Shown here piece by piece: positions 50,475 through 59,428 of a stretch of 64,000 nucleotides of DNA. Position 1 is the first letter of the stretch; every line of letters begins with the position of its first letter. A program made the position numbers and the translations under genes. The DNA comes from Clavibacter sp. VKM Ac-2873. Lineage in GTDB: Bacteria > Actinomycetota > Actinomycetes > Actinomycetales > Microbacteriaceae. The notes under the pieces were generated by a model, which saw only the letters and a program-made list of their open reading frames with translations, ran no database searches and had not been told where the DNA came from. Location: the NCBI RefSeq assembly GCF_015351075.1, contig NZ_JADKRS010000005.1:189577-253576 (forward strand), in the 5' to 3' direction.

Positions 50475-51425
50475 ATGTCCGACTCCAACTACGTGCGCCA
50501 GCGCGACACCTCCGCGGCCCACGGCCAGACGCGCGACCTCACGTACCCGCCGCTGCCCGAGGCGCTCACGGTCCCCGTCTACGACAACCACACGCACCTC
50601 GAGATCGCGGACGGCGAGTCGCCCATCGACTTCACCGAGCACCTCGACCGGGCGAGCTCGGTCGGCGTCCGCGGCGTGATCCAGGTCGGCGGCGACCTCG
50701 AGACCTCCCGCTGGTCGGCCGAGACCGCCGCGCACGAGCCGCGCATGCTCGCGGCCGTCGCCATCCACCCGAACGAGGCGCCGGCCTACGAGGAGGCGGG
50801 CACGCTCGACGACGCGCTCGCCGAGATCCACGAGCTGGCCGGTCGCCCGCGCGTGCGCGCCGTCGGCGAGACCGGGCTCGACTTCTTCCGCACCGGCGAG
50901 GAGGGTCGCGCCGCCCAGCAGCGCTCGTTCGAGGAGCACATCCGCATCGCCAAGGAGCGCGGCATCGCCCTCCAGATCCACGACCGCGATGCGCACGACG
51001 AGGTCGTCGCCACGCTGCTGCGCGTCGGCGCCCCCGAGCGCACCGTCTTCCACTGCTTCTCCGGCGACGAGGACCTCGCCCGGATCTGCGCCGAGAACGG
51101 CTGGTACATGTCGTTCTCCGGCACGGTCACCTTCAAGAACGCGGGCGACCTGCGCGAGGCGCTCGCCTTCGCTCCGCGGTCGCTGCTGCTCGTCGAGACG
51201 GACGCGCCGTTCCTCACGCCCGCACCGTTCCGCGGCCGGCCGAACGCGCCGTACCTGATCCCGCACACGCTCCGCGCGATGGCCGCGCACCTCGGCACCG
51301 ACGTGTCGATGCTCGCCGCGCAGATCTCCTCCAACACCGAGCTGGTCTACGGGCGCTGGGACGACGAGCCCGTGACGTCGCCGTCGAAGGACCCCGCCGA
51401 GCTCGACCCGGCGGGCCGCGCATGA
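50475..51425 (+). CDS. tatD: TatD family metal-dependent hydrolase
   Basis: 316-aa TIM-barrel hydrolase with metal-site residues in [10 protein letters not shown] (HxH), [14 protein letters not shown] (Glu), [11 protein letters not shown] (His), FHCFSGDED (His) and [10 protein letters not shown] (Asp). TatD proteins are 3'-5' exonucleases acting in DNA repair or tRNA/DNA processing. The N-terminal 35 residues are longer than in E. coli TatD, as usual in actinobacteria. Leaderless start behind TAGAGT. The stop overlaps the rsmA start (ATGA, 51422-51425). Confidence 0.93.
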   Translation: MSDSNYVRQRDTSAAHGQTRDLTYPPLPEALTVPVYDNHTHLEIADGESPIDFTEHLDRASSVGVRGVIQVGGDLETSRWSAETAAHEPRMLAAVAIHPNEAPAYEEAGTLDDALAEIHELAGRPRVRAVGETGLDFFRTGEEGRAAQQRSFEEHIRIAKERGIALQIHDRDAHDEVVATLLRVGAPERTVFHCFSGDEDLARICAENGWYMSFSGTVTFKNAGDLREALAFAPRSLLLVETDAPFLTPAPFRGRPNAPYLIPHTLRAMAAHLGTDVSMLAAQISSNTELVYGRWDDEPVTSPSKDPAELDPAGRA

Positions 51426-52351
51426 GCGACGAGACGGCACCCGCCGTGCCCGACGCCGGATCGCCCGCGCCCGCCACCGCGCCGACGCTGCTCGGCCCCG
51501 CCGAGATCCGCGACCTCGCCGAGCTGCTCGGTGTCGCGCCCACCAAGAAGCTCGGCCAGAACTTCGTCATCGACGCCAACACGGTGCGCCGCATCGTGCG
51601 CGTCGCCCGCGTCGAGGCGGGCACGCACGTCGTGGAGGTCGGGCCCGGCCTCGGATCCCTCACGCTCGGCCTCCTCGAGACGGGCGCGAGCGTCGTCGCG
51701 GTGGAGATCGACGGCCGGCTCGCCGAGCAGCTGCCCGTCACGGTCGCGCTCTACCAGCCGGACGCCGACCTCACGGTCGTGCACGAGGACGCGCTCCGCG
51801 TCGCCGAGCTGCCGGGGGATCCGACCGCGCTCGTCGCGAACCTCCCGTACAACGTCTCCGTCCCCGTGCTGCTGCACCTGCTCGAGCACTTCCCGGCGAT
51901 CCGCACGGGCGTCGTCATGGTGCAGGCCGAGGTCGGGCACCGCATCGCCGCGGCGCCCGGATCCAAGGTCTACGGATCCCCGAGCGTCAAGGCCGCCTGG
52001 TACGGCGCGTGGCGCACGGCCGGCCAGGTCAGCCGCCAGGTGTTCTGGCCGGTGCCGAACGTCGACTCCGTGCTCGTCGCGTTCGAGCGGCACGCGGAGC
52101 CGTTCGCGTCGGAGGAGCTGCGGAAGCGCACCTTCAAGATCGTCGACGCGGCCTTCCAGCAGCGCCGCAAGATGCTGCGCCAGGCGCTCGCCGAGCTGCT
52201 CGGCGGGAGCGAGGCCGCATCGGCCCTCCTCGAGGCCGGAGGGGTCGCCCCCACTTCGCGGGGCGAGCAGCTGAGCGTCCACGACTACCTCCGCATAGCC
52301 CGTGCCTGGGCCGATCGGGAGGGTGACGGAAGGGCTCCCAGCCTCCGCTAG
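51422..52351 (+). CDS. rsmA: 16S rRNA (adenine1518-N6/adenine1519-N6)-dimethyltransferase
   Basis: 309-aa KsgA/RsmA enzyme that dimethylates two adenines in helix 45 of 16S rRNA. Segments: [20 protein letters not shown] (the N-terminal GQNF), SAM loop [20 protein letters not shown], and catalytic [15 protein letters not shown] (motif IV). The C-terminal helical domain follows. An N-terminal extension of about 35 residues is rich in Ala/Pro. Its TAG stop doubles as part of the ispE -10 box. Confidence 0.96.
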   Translation: MSDETAPAVPDAGSPAPATAPTLLGPAEIRDLAELLGVAPTKKLGQNFVIDANTVRRIVRVARVEAGTHVVEVGPGLGSLTLGLLETGASVVAVEIDGRLAEQLPVTVALYQPDADLTVVHEDALRVAELPGDPTALVANLPYNVSVPVLLHLLEHFPAIRTGVVMVQAEVGHRIAAAPGSKVYGSPSVKAAWYGAWRTAGQVSRQVFWPVPNVDSVLVAFERHAEPFASEELRKRTFKIVDAAFQQRRKMLRQALAELLGGSEAASALLEAGGVAPTSRGEQLSVHDYLRIARAWADREGDGRAPSLR

Positions 52352-52361
52352 GTTGGAGCAC

Positions 52362-53300
52362 ATGACCTCCGCGGCCACCAGCTCCGACGTGGTGCACGCG
52401 CGGGCCCCGGGCAAGATCAACGTCTCCCTCACGGTGGGCGCCCTCCAGGAGGACGGCTACCACGACGTCGCCACCGCGTACCAGGCCGTGAGCCTCTACG
52501 AGGACGTGTACGCCACCCGCTCGGACGGCTTCTCGGTCGAGTTCGGCGGATCCATCGACACGTCGCACCTCACGGTCGGCGCCGACAACCTGGCCATCCG
52601 CGCCGCGCGCCTGCTCGCCCGGAGCACCGGGTACCGGGGCGGCGTGCACCTGCGCATCGAGAAGCACGTGCCCATCGCGGGCGGCATGGGCGGCGGATCC
52701 GCGGACGCCGCGGCCACCCTCCTCGCCTGCGACACCCTGTGGGGCACCGAGCGCACGCGCGACCAGCTGCTCGCGCTCGGCGCGGAGCTCGGCGCGGACG
52801 TGCCGTTCGCGCTCGCCGGCGGCACCGCCATCGGCACGGGCCGCGGCGACCGGCTGAGCCCGGCGCTCGCCAAGGGTACGTTCCAGTGGGTCCTCGCCAT
52901 CGCCGAGTTCGGCGTCTCCACGCCCGACGTCTACGGCGAGCTCGACAAGCACCGCGAGCGCCACGCGCAGGACATCTTCCCGGCGCAGCAGATCCCGCAG
53001 GTCGACTCGGGCGTGCTGCAGGCGCTGCGGGCGGGGGATCCGCACATGCTCGCCGAGGTCCTCCACAACGACCTCCAGGCGCCGGCGCTCCACCTCGCGC
53101 CCGGCCTCGGCGAGGTGCTGCAGCTCGGCGAGGAGAACGGCGCGCTCGCGGGCATCGTCTCCGGATCCGGCCCCACGGTCGCGTTCCTCGCGGCGGACCT
53201 CGACAGCGCGCTCGAGCTGCAGATCGCGCTGAGCGCCGCCCGCCTCCAGGTCATCCGGGCCACCGGGCCCGTGCACGGCGCGCGCATCATCACGGGCTGA
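52362..53300 (+). CDS. ispE: 4-Diphosphocytidyl-2-C-methyl-D-erythritol kinase
   Basis: 312-aa GHMP kinase of the MEP isoprenoid pathway, phosphorylating CDP-ME. N-terminal [20 protein letters not shown], glycine-rich ATP loop [20 protein letters not shown] near residue 105, later [11 protein letters not shown]. The -10 box TAGGTT (52349-52354) ends 7 nt before the ATG and uses the rsmA stop codon, giving a leaderless internal promoter besides readthrough from tatD-rsmA. Confidence 0.96.
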   Translation: MTSAATSSDVVHARAPGKINVSLTVGALQEDGYHDVATAYQAVSLYEDVYATRSDGFSVEFGGSIDTSHLTVGADNLAIRAARLLARSTGYRGGVHLRIEKHVPIAGGMGGGSADAAATLLACDTLWGTERTRDQLLALGAELGADVPFALAGGTAIGTGRGDRLSPALAKGTFQWVLAIAEFGVSTPDVYGELDKHRERHAQDIFPAQQIPQVDSGVLQALRAGDPHMLAEVLHNDLQAPALHLAPGLGEVLQLGEENGALAGIVSGSGPTVAFLAADLDSALELQIALSAARLQVIRATGPVHGARIITG

Positions 53301-53318
53301 CGCGGCCCGCTCCGACCC

Positions 53319-54206
53319 ATGCGCACGATGCTGCCCCGCGCCGTCCGGCTGACGCGTCCCGAGTGGGCGCTGATCGGCATCACGGCCATCTGGGGCGGCA
53401 CGTTCCTCGCGGTGCACGTCGCGATGGAGCACAGCGGGCCGCTCTTCTTCGTCGGGCTGCGCTTCCTCGCGGCGGGCCTGATCAGCGCGGTGCTGTTCCG
53501 CCGGACCCTCCGCGGCATGCGCCGGCTCGACCTCGCGGCCGGGTCGGCCATCGGCGTGACGATCTTCCTCGGCTACGGCCTCCAGACCTACGGGCTGCAG
53601 ACGATCCCGAGCAGCACGTCCGCGTTCATCACCGCGCTCTACGTGCCGCTGGTGCCGCTGCTCCAGTGGGCCGCGTTCCGGAAGCGGCCGAGCGCGGCCG
53701 CCCTGGTGGGAGTGGCGCTCGCGTTCGTCGGGCTGCTGCTCGTCGCCGGTCCCCAGCAGGGAGTGGCCCTCGGCGCGGGGGAGCTGGCGACGCTCGTGAG
53801 CACGCTCCCGATCGCCGCCGAGATCATCCTCATCGGTCTGTTCGCGGGGCGCGTGGACGTCGGCCGGGTGACCGTGGTGCAGCTCCTCGTCGCCGGCGCG
53901 CTGTCGCTCGCGTGCATGCCGTTGGCGGGCGAGGCGATCCCCGCGTTCTCGTGGGTGTGGCTCGTCGCCGCGGTCGCGCTGGGGGCGAGCAGCTGCCTCA
54001 TCCAGCTCACGATGAACTGGGCGCAGCGCTCGGTCTCGCCGACCCGGGCCACGATCATCTACGCGGGCGAGCCGGTGTGGGCGGGCGTCATCGGACGCGT
54101 GGCGGGGGAGCGGCTGCCCGCGCTCGCGATCCTCGGGGCCGCGCTCATCGTCGCGGGCACGGTCGTGAGCGAGCTGAAGCCGCGGGCGGCGCGGGAGCCC
54201 GTCTAG
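53319..54206 (+). CDS. EamA/DMT-family transporter
   Basis: 295-aa membrane protein with ten helices in two EamA repeats (ALIGITAIWGGTFLAVHVAM; GLRFLAAGLISAVLF; later LVAAVALGASSCLIQLTMNW and ATIIYAGEPVWAGVIGRVAG). Substrate unknown. It follows ispE by 18 nt in the same direction, so it may be cotranscribed. Its TAG stop overlaps the stop of the convergent next gene by 2-3 bp. Confidence 0.88.
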   Translation: MRTMLPRAVRLTRPEWALIGITAIWGGTFLAVHVAMEHSGPLFFVGLRFLAAGLISAVLFRRTLRGMRRLDLAAGSAIGVTIFLGYGLQTYGLQTIPSSTSAFITALYVPLVPLLQWAAFRKRPSAAALVGVALAFVGLLLVAGPQQGVALGAGELATLVSTLPIAAEIILIGLFAGRVDVGRVTVVQLLVAGALSLACMPLAGEAIPAFSWVWLVAAVALGASSCLIQLTMNWAQRSVSPTRATIIYAGEPVWAGVIGRVAGERLPALAILGAALIVAGTVVSELKPRAAREPV

Positions 54207-54622
54207 CGCACGGCTCCCGTGGCGCGGAGGTGGCGGATCAGGTCGGCGGGGTCGGCGCACATCGCCTCGAAGGCCCGGTACAGCGTCTCGGAGCGGTCGG
54301 CCGGGCCCACCGCGACGCAGGGTTTCCCGAGGCCGAACGCGATGCCGGCCTCCATGTGCGCGGCGGCGCCGGCGGGCAGCACGAGCACGAAGCGGTCGGC
54401 GGCTCGGAGGGCGGCGAGGTCCTGCTCGAACAGGCGGCGGATCCCCGGGTCGTCGAGGGCGGCGTCGTCCGCGCCGCCCGGAACCGCGAAGGCGGTGGCC
54501 TCCGCGTCGTAGGCGGTCCGGATGAAGCAGGAGGACCGCGCGCCCGCGTCGTCGAGGGAGGCGAGGACCTCCGCGATCGCGTGCCTGTTGCGCCAGCTGC
54601 CGGCGACGAAGAACGTGCTCAC
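54203..54622 (-). CDS. Nucleoside 2-deoxyribosyltransferase-like protein
   Basis: 139-aa Rossmann-like protein. It begins TFFVAGSWRNRHAIAEVLAS, has FEQDLAALRAADRFVLVLPA and ends its core with AAHMEAGIAFGLGKPCVAVG, where the Glu of HMEAGIA is in the place of the catalytic Glu of nucleoside deoxyribosyltransferases. The family also includes nucleotide hydrolases and anti-phage or stress sensors, so the reaction is uncertain. It precedes the divergent promoter region of neighbouring genes and lies 39 nt from the CGNR regulator end. Confidence 0.72.
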   Translation of the reverse strand: MSTFFVAGSWRNRHAIAEVLASLDDAGARSSCFIRTAYDAEATAFAVPGGADDAALDDPGIRRLFEQDLAALRAADRFVLVLPAGAAAHMEAGIAFGLGKPCVAVGPADRSETLYRAFEAMCADPADLIRHLRATGAVR

Positions 54623-54661
54623 GCAGGTGACGGTACTGCGGGTGCCGTGGCTGAGGTCGGC

Positions 54662-55162
54662 TCAGTCGCGCACGCGCTGGGCGTGCGCGCGGGCCTTCAT
54701 CCGGTTGCCGCAGGTCGCCATGGAGCACCACTTGGCGGTGCCCGGGCGGCTGTGGTCGACGAGGAAGAGCTCGCACTCGGCGTTGGCGCACGGGCGGAGG
54801 CGGCCGGGCAGGCGGGCGGTGACGGTCGACCAGGCGAGCACGGCGTCGACCGGGAGGCGGTCGGCGCGCGGCACGCGGAGCTCCCAGGCCACCCCTTCGG
54901 CGGTGACGCGCGGCGTGCGCACGACGCCGTCGACCGTGGCGGCCAGCTCCGCGACGGCGGCGGGCGCGGCGTCTCCGCGGACGACGGCCTGGATCGCGTC
55001 GCGTGCGCGGCGCAGGCGCTCGAGCTCGGCGGCGGTGCCGGTGCCGCCCCACTCGCGGGCGAGCTCGCGGCCGGATGCGCTGGCGAGCCGGTCCTCGCGC
55101 CGCCCGTCGACCACCGGCGCGCTGTTCAGCACGGCCAGCAGCAGCTCCTCGTCCGGGTCCAC
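54662..55162 (-). CDS. CGNR zinc-finger / ABATE-domain regulator
   Basis: 166-aa protein with the same architecture as the gene at 4869. An N-terminal ABATE-like part (LLLAVLNSAPVVDGRREDRL) is followed by a zinc finger with ligands in CANAECELFLVD and WCSMATCGNRMKARAHAQR. The GTG start at 55162 is backed by a strong GAGGAG site. It is divergent from the alpha/beta hydrolase at 55248, and the inverted repeat between them is a candidate binding site. Confidence 0.85.
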   Translation of the reverse strand: MDPDEELLLAVLNSAPVVDGRREDRLASASGRELAREWGGTGTAAELERLRRARDAIQAVVRGDAAPAAVAELAATVDGVVRTPRVTAEGVAWELRVPRADRLPVDAVLAWSTVTARLPGRLRPCANAECELFLVDHSRPGTAKWCSMATCGNRMKARAHAQRVRD

Positions 55163-55214
55163 AGCTCCTCGATCCTCCGCGCCCGGTGGCGCGATGGATC
55201 CATGCTACCGTCCC

Positions 55215-55246
55215 GCTAACCACCAAAATAACTCAAAGGGGTTAGC
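55215..55246. promoter_or_regulatory. GCTAACC/GGTTAGC inverted repeat at a divergent promoter
   Basis: GCTAACC (55215-55221) and GGTTAGC (55240-55246), perfect 7-bp arms with an 18-nt AT-rich centre, directly before the hydrolase ATG (55248) and 53 nt from the CGNR start. The right arm overlaps the expected ribosome site, so binding would act on transcription start or early elongation. The CTAAC half-site also resembles the CGCTAAC element near 57030. Confidence 0.5.
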
Positions 55247-55247
55247 C

Positions 55248-56108
55248 ATGGTCACCGTCCGCCACCGCACCGTCTCGATCGACGGCCTCGACGTCTTCTG
55301 GCGCGAGGCCGGGCCCGCCGACGCCCCCGTGCTCCTGCTCCTGCACGGCTACCCGTCGAGCTCGCACATGTTCCGCCACCTGATCCCCGCGCTCGCCGGC
55401 CGCTTCCGCGTCATCGCGCCGGATCACCTCGGGTTCGGGCGCTCGTCCGCTCCGTCCGTCGACGACTTCGACTACACCTTCGCCGCGCTCGCCGACATGA
55501 CCGGCCGCTTCCTCGCCGCGATCGGGGTCGAGCGCTACGCGATCTACGTGCAGGACTACGGCGCCCCCGTCGGCTGGCGCCTGGCGCTCGCCGATCCGGC
55601 CGCCGTGACGGGCGTCATCACGCAGAACGGCAACGCCTACGAGGAGGGCTTCGTCCCGTCGTTCTGGGATCCGATCTGGGCCGACGCGGCCGAGCGCACC
55701 GATGCGACGCGCGACGCCCTGCGGCCGGCCCTCGGACGCGCGGCGGTCGAGTGGCAGTACACGCACGGCGTGCCGGATCCGTCGGTCGTGGATCCGGATG
55801 CCTGGGAGCACGACCTCGCCCTCCTCGCCCGCCCGGGCCAGGACGACGTGCAGCTCGCGCTCTTCCGCGACTACGCGAGCAACCGGGAGCTGTACCCGGC
55901 GGTGCACGCCTGGCTCCGCGAGTCCCGGGTGCCCGTGCTCGCGATCTGGGGACGGAACGACGAGATCTTCGCCGCGGCCGGGGCGGAGGCCTTTCGGCGC
56001 GATGCCCCGCATGCGCGCGTCGAGCTCGTCGACGGCGGCCACTTCCTGCTCGAGTCGCACCTCGACGAGGTCGTCACGGCGATCGGGGAGTGGCACGAGG
56101 TCGCCTGA
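55248..56108 (+). CDS. Alpha/beta hydrolase (haloalkane dehalogenase/epoxide hydrolase type)
   Basis: 286-aa alpha/beta hydrolase. Oxyanion segment LLHGYPSSSHMFRHLIP, the nucleophile as Asp in YVQDYGAPVGWRLA near residue 106 (the D-type seen in dehalogenases and epoxide hydrolases), acid residue near AIWGRNDEIF, and catalytic His in VDGGHFLLE. The substrate is unknown. It is divergent from a CGNR regulator that probably controls it. Confidence 0.88.
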   Translation: MVTVRHRTVSIDGLDVFWREAGPADAPVLLLLHGYPSSSHMFRHLIPALAGRFRVIAPDHLGFGRSSAPSVDDFDYTFAALADMTGRFLAAIGVERYAIYVQDYGAPVGWRLALADPAAVTGVITQNGNAYEEGFVPSFWDPIWADAAERTDATRDALRPALGRAAVEWQYTHGVPDPSVVDPDAWEHDLALLARPGQDDVQLALFRDYASNRELYPAVHAWLRESRVPVLAIWGRNDEIFAAAGAEAFRRDAPHARVELVDGGHFLLESHLDEVVTAIGEWHEVA

Positions 56109-56110
56109 CG

Positions 56111-56584
56111 TCAGAGCAGGACGAGGGTCACGGCGGCCCCGACCAGCGCGAGCCCCTGCAGGCTGGCGCGGAGCACGATGATCCGGTCCCAGCCCGCCTG
56201 GAGCGCGCGGGCGTGCGCGGGCGTCTCGCCGCGGTCTGCGGCGGCGGTGAGCCGCCGGTTGATCGGCGCGCTGATCCGCGCGTAGAGGATCAACCACACG
56301 ACGAGCAGCACGAGCGCGAGGCCCGCCGTGGCGCTCGCGAGAGCCTCCCCCGCGAGGGCTGCGAGCACCGCGGCGGCGGCGGATCCGAGGAGGCCGACCA
56401 CGCCGGGGATCGGCATGCGCGCGTCACCGTAGCGGTGCACGTTCCCCATGGTGGTCGCGAGCGCGCGGTCGTCGACGCGGGCGAGCGCGGGGCGGAGCAC
56501 GAGCGCGCAGAACGCGTCCGTGCCGAAGACGAGCCCGATCCCGAGGATCGCGACGAGGGCGGCGATCTGCGCGGCGAGGATCAC
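56111..56584 (-). CDS. DUF1772/anthrone-oxygenase-like membrane protein
   Basis: 157-aa protein with four hydrophobic helices (ILAAQIAALVAILGIGLVFG; VVGLLGSAAAAVLAALAGEA; ATAGLALVLLVVWLILYARI; LQGLALVGAAVTLVLL). The loop RISAPINRRL between helices 3 and 4 is typical of DUF1772 proteins. The GTG start overlaps the stop of the SnoaL-like gene (GTGA, 56581-56584). Function unknown; the polyketide-cyclase-like partner hints at small-molecule oxidation or detoxification. Confidence 0.75.
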   Translation of the reverse strand: MILAAQIAALVAILGIGLVFGTDAFCALVLRPALARVDDRALATTMGNVHRYGDARMPIPGVVGLLGSAAAAVLAALAGEALASATAGLALVLLVVWLILYARISAPINRRLTAAADRGETPAHARALQAGWDRIIVLRASLQGLALVGAAVTLVLL

Positions 56585-57000
56585 GAGCGGGCCCCGCCGC
56601 CGAGCTGCGGCAGCACGCCGACCTGCTGGAAGACCTCCATGAGGTTGAGCTCGTCCCAGTGCTCCGCCAGCAGGCCGTCCTCGACGCGCCAGATGTCGAT
56701 GCTCCGCATCTCGACCCGGGCACCGGTCGCGGGGATCCCCATCAGCTCGCCGCGGTGCGTGCCGCGGTAGGTGAAGCGGCCGACGACGCGGTCGCCGAAG
56801 ATCACCACGTCCTCCATCGTGGCCACGACGTCGGGCAGCCCGACGAAGAAGTCCGACCAGAACGCGCGGTTCGCCTCGCGTCCGTCCGCCACGACGACGT
56901 TGTGGTTCACGTAGTCCGCGGCGATGAAGCGGTCGACGAGGTCGGCGTCGTGCGTGTTCAGCATGTCGAGGTAGGTGTCGACGAGTGCGCGGGGGTCCAT
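56581..57000 (-). CDS. SnoaL-like polyketide cyclase family protein
   Basis: 139-aa NTF2-fold protein with the usual SnoaL features: LVDTYLDMLNTHDADLVDRF, AADYVNHNVVVADGREANR, FRIGRFTYRG-like strand as VVGRFTYRGTHRGELMGIPA, and the closing IDIWRVEDGLLAEHWDELN. These catalyse aldol-type or hydrolytic reactions on small molecules, often uncharacterised. ATG 57000 lies about 24 nt from the first of two TetR-type palindromes, so the gene should be repressed by the divergent TetR. Confidence 0.87.
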   Translation of the reverse strand: MDPRALVDTYLDMLNTHDADLVDRFIAADYVNHNVVVADGREANRAFWSDFFVGLPDVVATMEDVVIFGDRVVGRFTYRGTHRGELMGIPATGARVEMRSIDIWRVEDGLLAEHWDELNLMEVFQQVGVLPQLGGGARS

Positions 57001-57023
57001 GGTGTCCTCTTCTCGTGGATGGC

Positions 57024-57103
57024 TAGCGGCGCTAACCACTAGCGACGCTAAGTCCCCGCCTTGCGTCTCGTCAAGATTGGTGCTCGCACGGCTAGCGGCG
57101 CTA
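57024..57103. promoter_or_regulatory. Three TAGCG(N)CGCTA operators in a divergent promoter
   Basis: Three 11-bp perfect palindromes: TAGCGGCGCTA (57024-57034), TAGCGACGCTA (57040-57050) and TAGCGGCGCTA (57093-57103). The first two lie 16 bp apart beside the SnoaL-like gene start (57000). The third overlaps the TACGAT -10 box (57102-57107) of the tetR gene, whose ATG at 57113 follows after 5 nt. The layout predicts tight repression of both transcripts by the encoded TetR. Confidence 0.82.
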
Positions 57104-57112
57104 CGATCCAGC

Positions 57113-57688
57113 ATGACCATCGAGGACCGACGCGCACGCGAGCGGATCGCGCGCCGCAGCCTCATCGCCACGACCGCGCGGCGGATCGCCGAGAGCGAGG
57201 GCTGGGACGCGGTGACGACCCGGCGGCTCTCGACCGAGATCGAGTACAGCCAGCCCGTCATCTACAAGCACTTCGCCTCGCTCGACGAGATCACCGACGC
57301 CGTCGCGCTCGAGGGGTTCGCGGAGCTGGCGGGGGCCCTGCGCCGGTCGCGCGTCCGGGCGACGCCCGCGGAGGCCGTGCGCGCGGTCGCCCGCCGGTAC
57401 GCGCGCTTCGCCGCGGACGCGCCCGCCCTCTACGACGCGATGTTCAGCAGGAGGACGCGCCTCGCCTTCGGCACGGCAGAGGTGCCCGAGCTGGCGGCGG
57501 CCTTCGGCGAGCTGCGGGCCGCGGTCGCGCCGGCGGCCGGCGACGCGGACGTCGAGCTCCTCACCGAGGCGGTGTGGGCGGCGCTGCACGGCATCGTCGT
57601 GCTCGACCGCGGCGGGCGGCTGGATCCCCACCGCGGCGCCGAGCGCATCGACCTCCTCGTCGACCGGCTGGTGCCGCGCGCGCCGTGA
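57113..57688 (+). CDS. TetR-family regulator
   Basis: 191-aa TetR regulator. DNA-binding helices TTARRIAESEGWDAVTTRRL and STEIEYSQPVIYKHFASLDE, then a TetR_C-type helical domain. The N-terminal extension is Arg-rich (EDRRARERIARRSL). It is leaderless, with its start overlapping one of three palindromic operators, so it is very likely autorepressed and controls the SnoaL-like/DUF1772 operon. Confidence 0.92.
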   Translation: MTIEDRRARERIARRSLIATTARRIAESEGWDAVTTRRLSTEIEYSQPVIYKHFASLDEITDAVALEGFAELAGALRRSRVRATPAEAVRAVARRYARFAADAPALYDAMFSRRTRLAFGTAEVPELAAAFGELRAAVAPAAGDADVELLTEAVWAALHGIVVLDRGGRLDPHRGAERIDLLVDRLVPRAP

Positions 57689-57721
57689 CCGGGGTCGATG
57701 CCGATGGGACGACGGGGTGGA

Positions 57722-59428
57722 TCAGCCCGCCGCCACCCGCTCGTAGCGCTCGACGTTCGCGTTCATCACGTGCCAGGCGTCGGTCTGGGCGAAGCCGCGC
57801 GGCGTGAGCGCCGCGGCGACCTCGGGCCGGATGTCCTGCTTGTCGCTCGTCACGAGCCACACGACGTCGGCGCCGTCGACCTCGTCGACGCGGTCGGCGA
57901 GCGGGTAGGTCTCCTCCCAGAGGCCGTCGGTGTCGCCGGGCGGGGTGCGCAGCAGGATGTCGTCCATGCCGCGGAAGGCGTCCGGGTACGAGTACGCGAC
58001 GATGCGCGAGGTCGCCTTCGGGTGGCGGCGGACCGGGCCGAAGATCACGGCCTCGCTCGTGCCGGGGGCCTCCTGCGCGCGCTCCTCCGCGACGATACGC
58101 GCGATGGCGGCCCAGTCGGAGTCGGCCTTCACGGTGGTGGTGCGGTCGTGCACGAGCTGCAGGAGCGAGAGCGCCACGAGCACCGCGGTCACGGCGGCGA
58201 CGAGCGGCTTCCACTTCAGCGCGAGGATCCCGACCGCCATGAGCATCGCGAACGCGGGCGCCGTGTACGCCATGTAGCGCGGCGAGTAGAGCGGCGACAC
58301 GAGGGTGGACGCACCGATGAGCAGCAGCGTCGGCACGACGAACCAGACGACCGCGAGCTGCAGGACCGTCGGCGACCACCCGGCGTGCGGGTACGCGGAC
58401 GCGAACTCGGCGAGGCCGCCCTCGGGCGCGAGGCGCGAGGCGCGGCGGGCCCGCACCAGGCGGATCCCACGGCGCACCAGCAGCGCGACGCCCACGAGCG
58501 CGAGCGCCCACGCCAGCACGGCGAAGACGTCGTTGTCGGCGAAGAGCTGCGTCGAGACGACCTGGGACGGCGTGTTCCATCCGACGGGCTTGATCCACCC
58601 GACCTGGCCCGACTGCTCCGTCACCACCCGCACGAGCGGCAGCGACAGGAGCCCCGCCGCGATCGACGCGGACGCCCAGCCGAGCAGCGACACGACCATG
58701 GGCCGGCGGCTGCGGCGGCCGGCGCGCGCCGAGGCGATGGCCCACAGGATCACGACGCCGTGCGCGCCCACGAGCAGCGCCAGGTACACGAAGGTGGATG
58801 CGCCGAGCCACGCGAGCAGCCCGTAGAGCGCCCACCACCTGGCCTGCACCTGCCAGCGGGATCCGGCGCGGCGGGCGGCCAGCACGAAGGCGATCGTCAT
58901 CGCCACCGCGATGAGGGTGCCGAGCGCGAACGAGCGGCCCTCCGTGCCCATCCACGCCGAGCGGGGGATCACGACGAAGACGAGCCCGGCGACGATGCCC
59001 GTGGCGCGCGTGGAGATGGTGCGCGTGAGCAGCACCACGCCCGCGGCGGCGAGGCCGATGAACACCGCGCTCGGGAAGCGGAGCGAGGTGGGCGAGTAGC
59101 CGACCAGCTCGAACCACACCTTCATGCCCGCGTAGTAGAGGCCGTGGACGGCGTCGACCGTGCCCAGCTCGCGGAGGAGGTCGTCCCAGCCGCGCGTGGC
59201 CGAGATGACGGTGGCGGCCTCGTCGTACCAGACCGAGGGCGCGCCGGCGAGGGGGAGCGCGAGCAGGAAGCCGACGAGGCCGATGAGCCAGGCGTCGCCC
59301 CACCGGCGGTGGTGGAAGCGGCCGAGGCCGGAGCTGGGGCGTCCGCCGCGGGTCCCGTCGGCGGGCCGTCGTACGCTGGGACCGGTCGACGCGGGTCCGC
59401 GTCCGCCGTCCGTACGGAGGTCTGTCAT
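57722..59428 (-). CDS. GT39-like membrane mannosyltransferase
   Basis: 568-aa integral membrane glycosyltransferase with about ten helices and the N-terminal loop acid motif in LAGAPSVWYDEAATVISATR (the DE of GT-C enzymes near residue 69). Soluble C-terminal domain from about residue 430 (ADSDWAAIARIVAEER, GLWEETYPLADRVDEVD). GT-C enzymes use polyprenyl-phosphate sugars to glycosylate proteins or wall polymers outside the membrane. ATG 59428 shares bases with the start codon of the divergent moeB-like gene, and no good ribosome site is visible. Confidence 0.85.
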   Translation of the reverse strand: MTDLRTDGGRGPASTGPSVRRPADGTRGGRPSSGLGRFHHRRWGDAWLIGLVGFLLALPLAGAPSVWYDEAATVISATRGWDDLLRELGTVDAVHGLYYAGMKVWFELVGYSPTSLRFPSAVFIGLAAAGVVLLTRTISTRATGIVAGLVFVVIPRSAWMGTEGRSFALGTLIAVAMTIAFVLAARRAGSRWQVQARWWALYGLLAWLGASTFVYLALLVGAHGVVILWAIASARAGRRSRRPMVVSLLGWASASIAAGLLSLPLVRVVTEQSGQVGWIKPVGWNTPSQVVSTQLFADNDVFAVLAWALALVGVALLVRRGIRLVRARRASRLAPEGGLAEFASAYPHAGWSPTVLQLAVVWFVVPTLLLIGASTLVSPLYSPRYMAYTAPAFAMLMAVGILALKWKPLVAAVTAVLVALSLLQLVHDRTTTVKADSDWAAIARIVAEERAQEAPGTSEAVIFGPVRRHPKATSRIVAYSYPDAFRGMDDILLRTPPGDTDGLWEETYPLADRVDEVDGADVVWLVTSDKQDIRPEVAAALTPRGFAQTDAWHVMNANVERYERVAAG

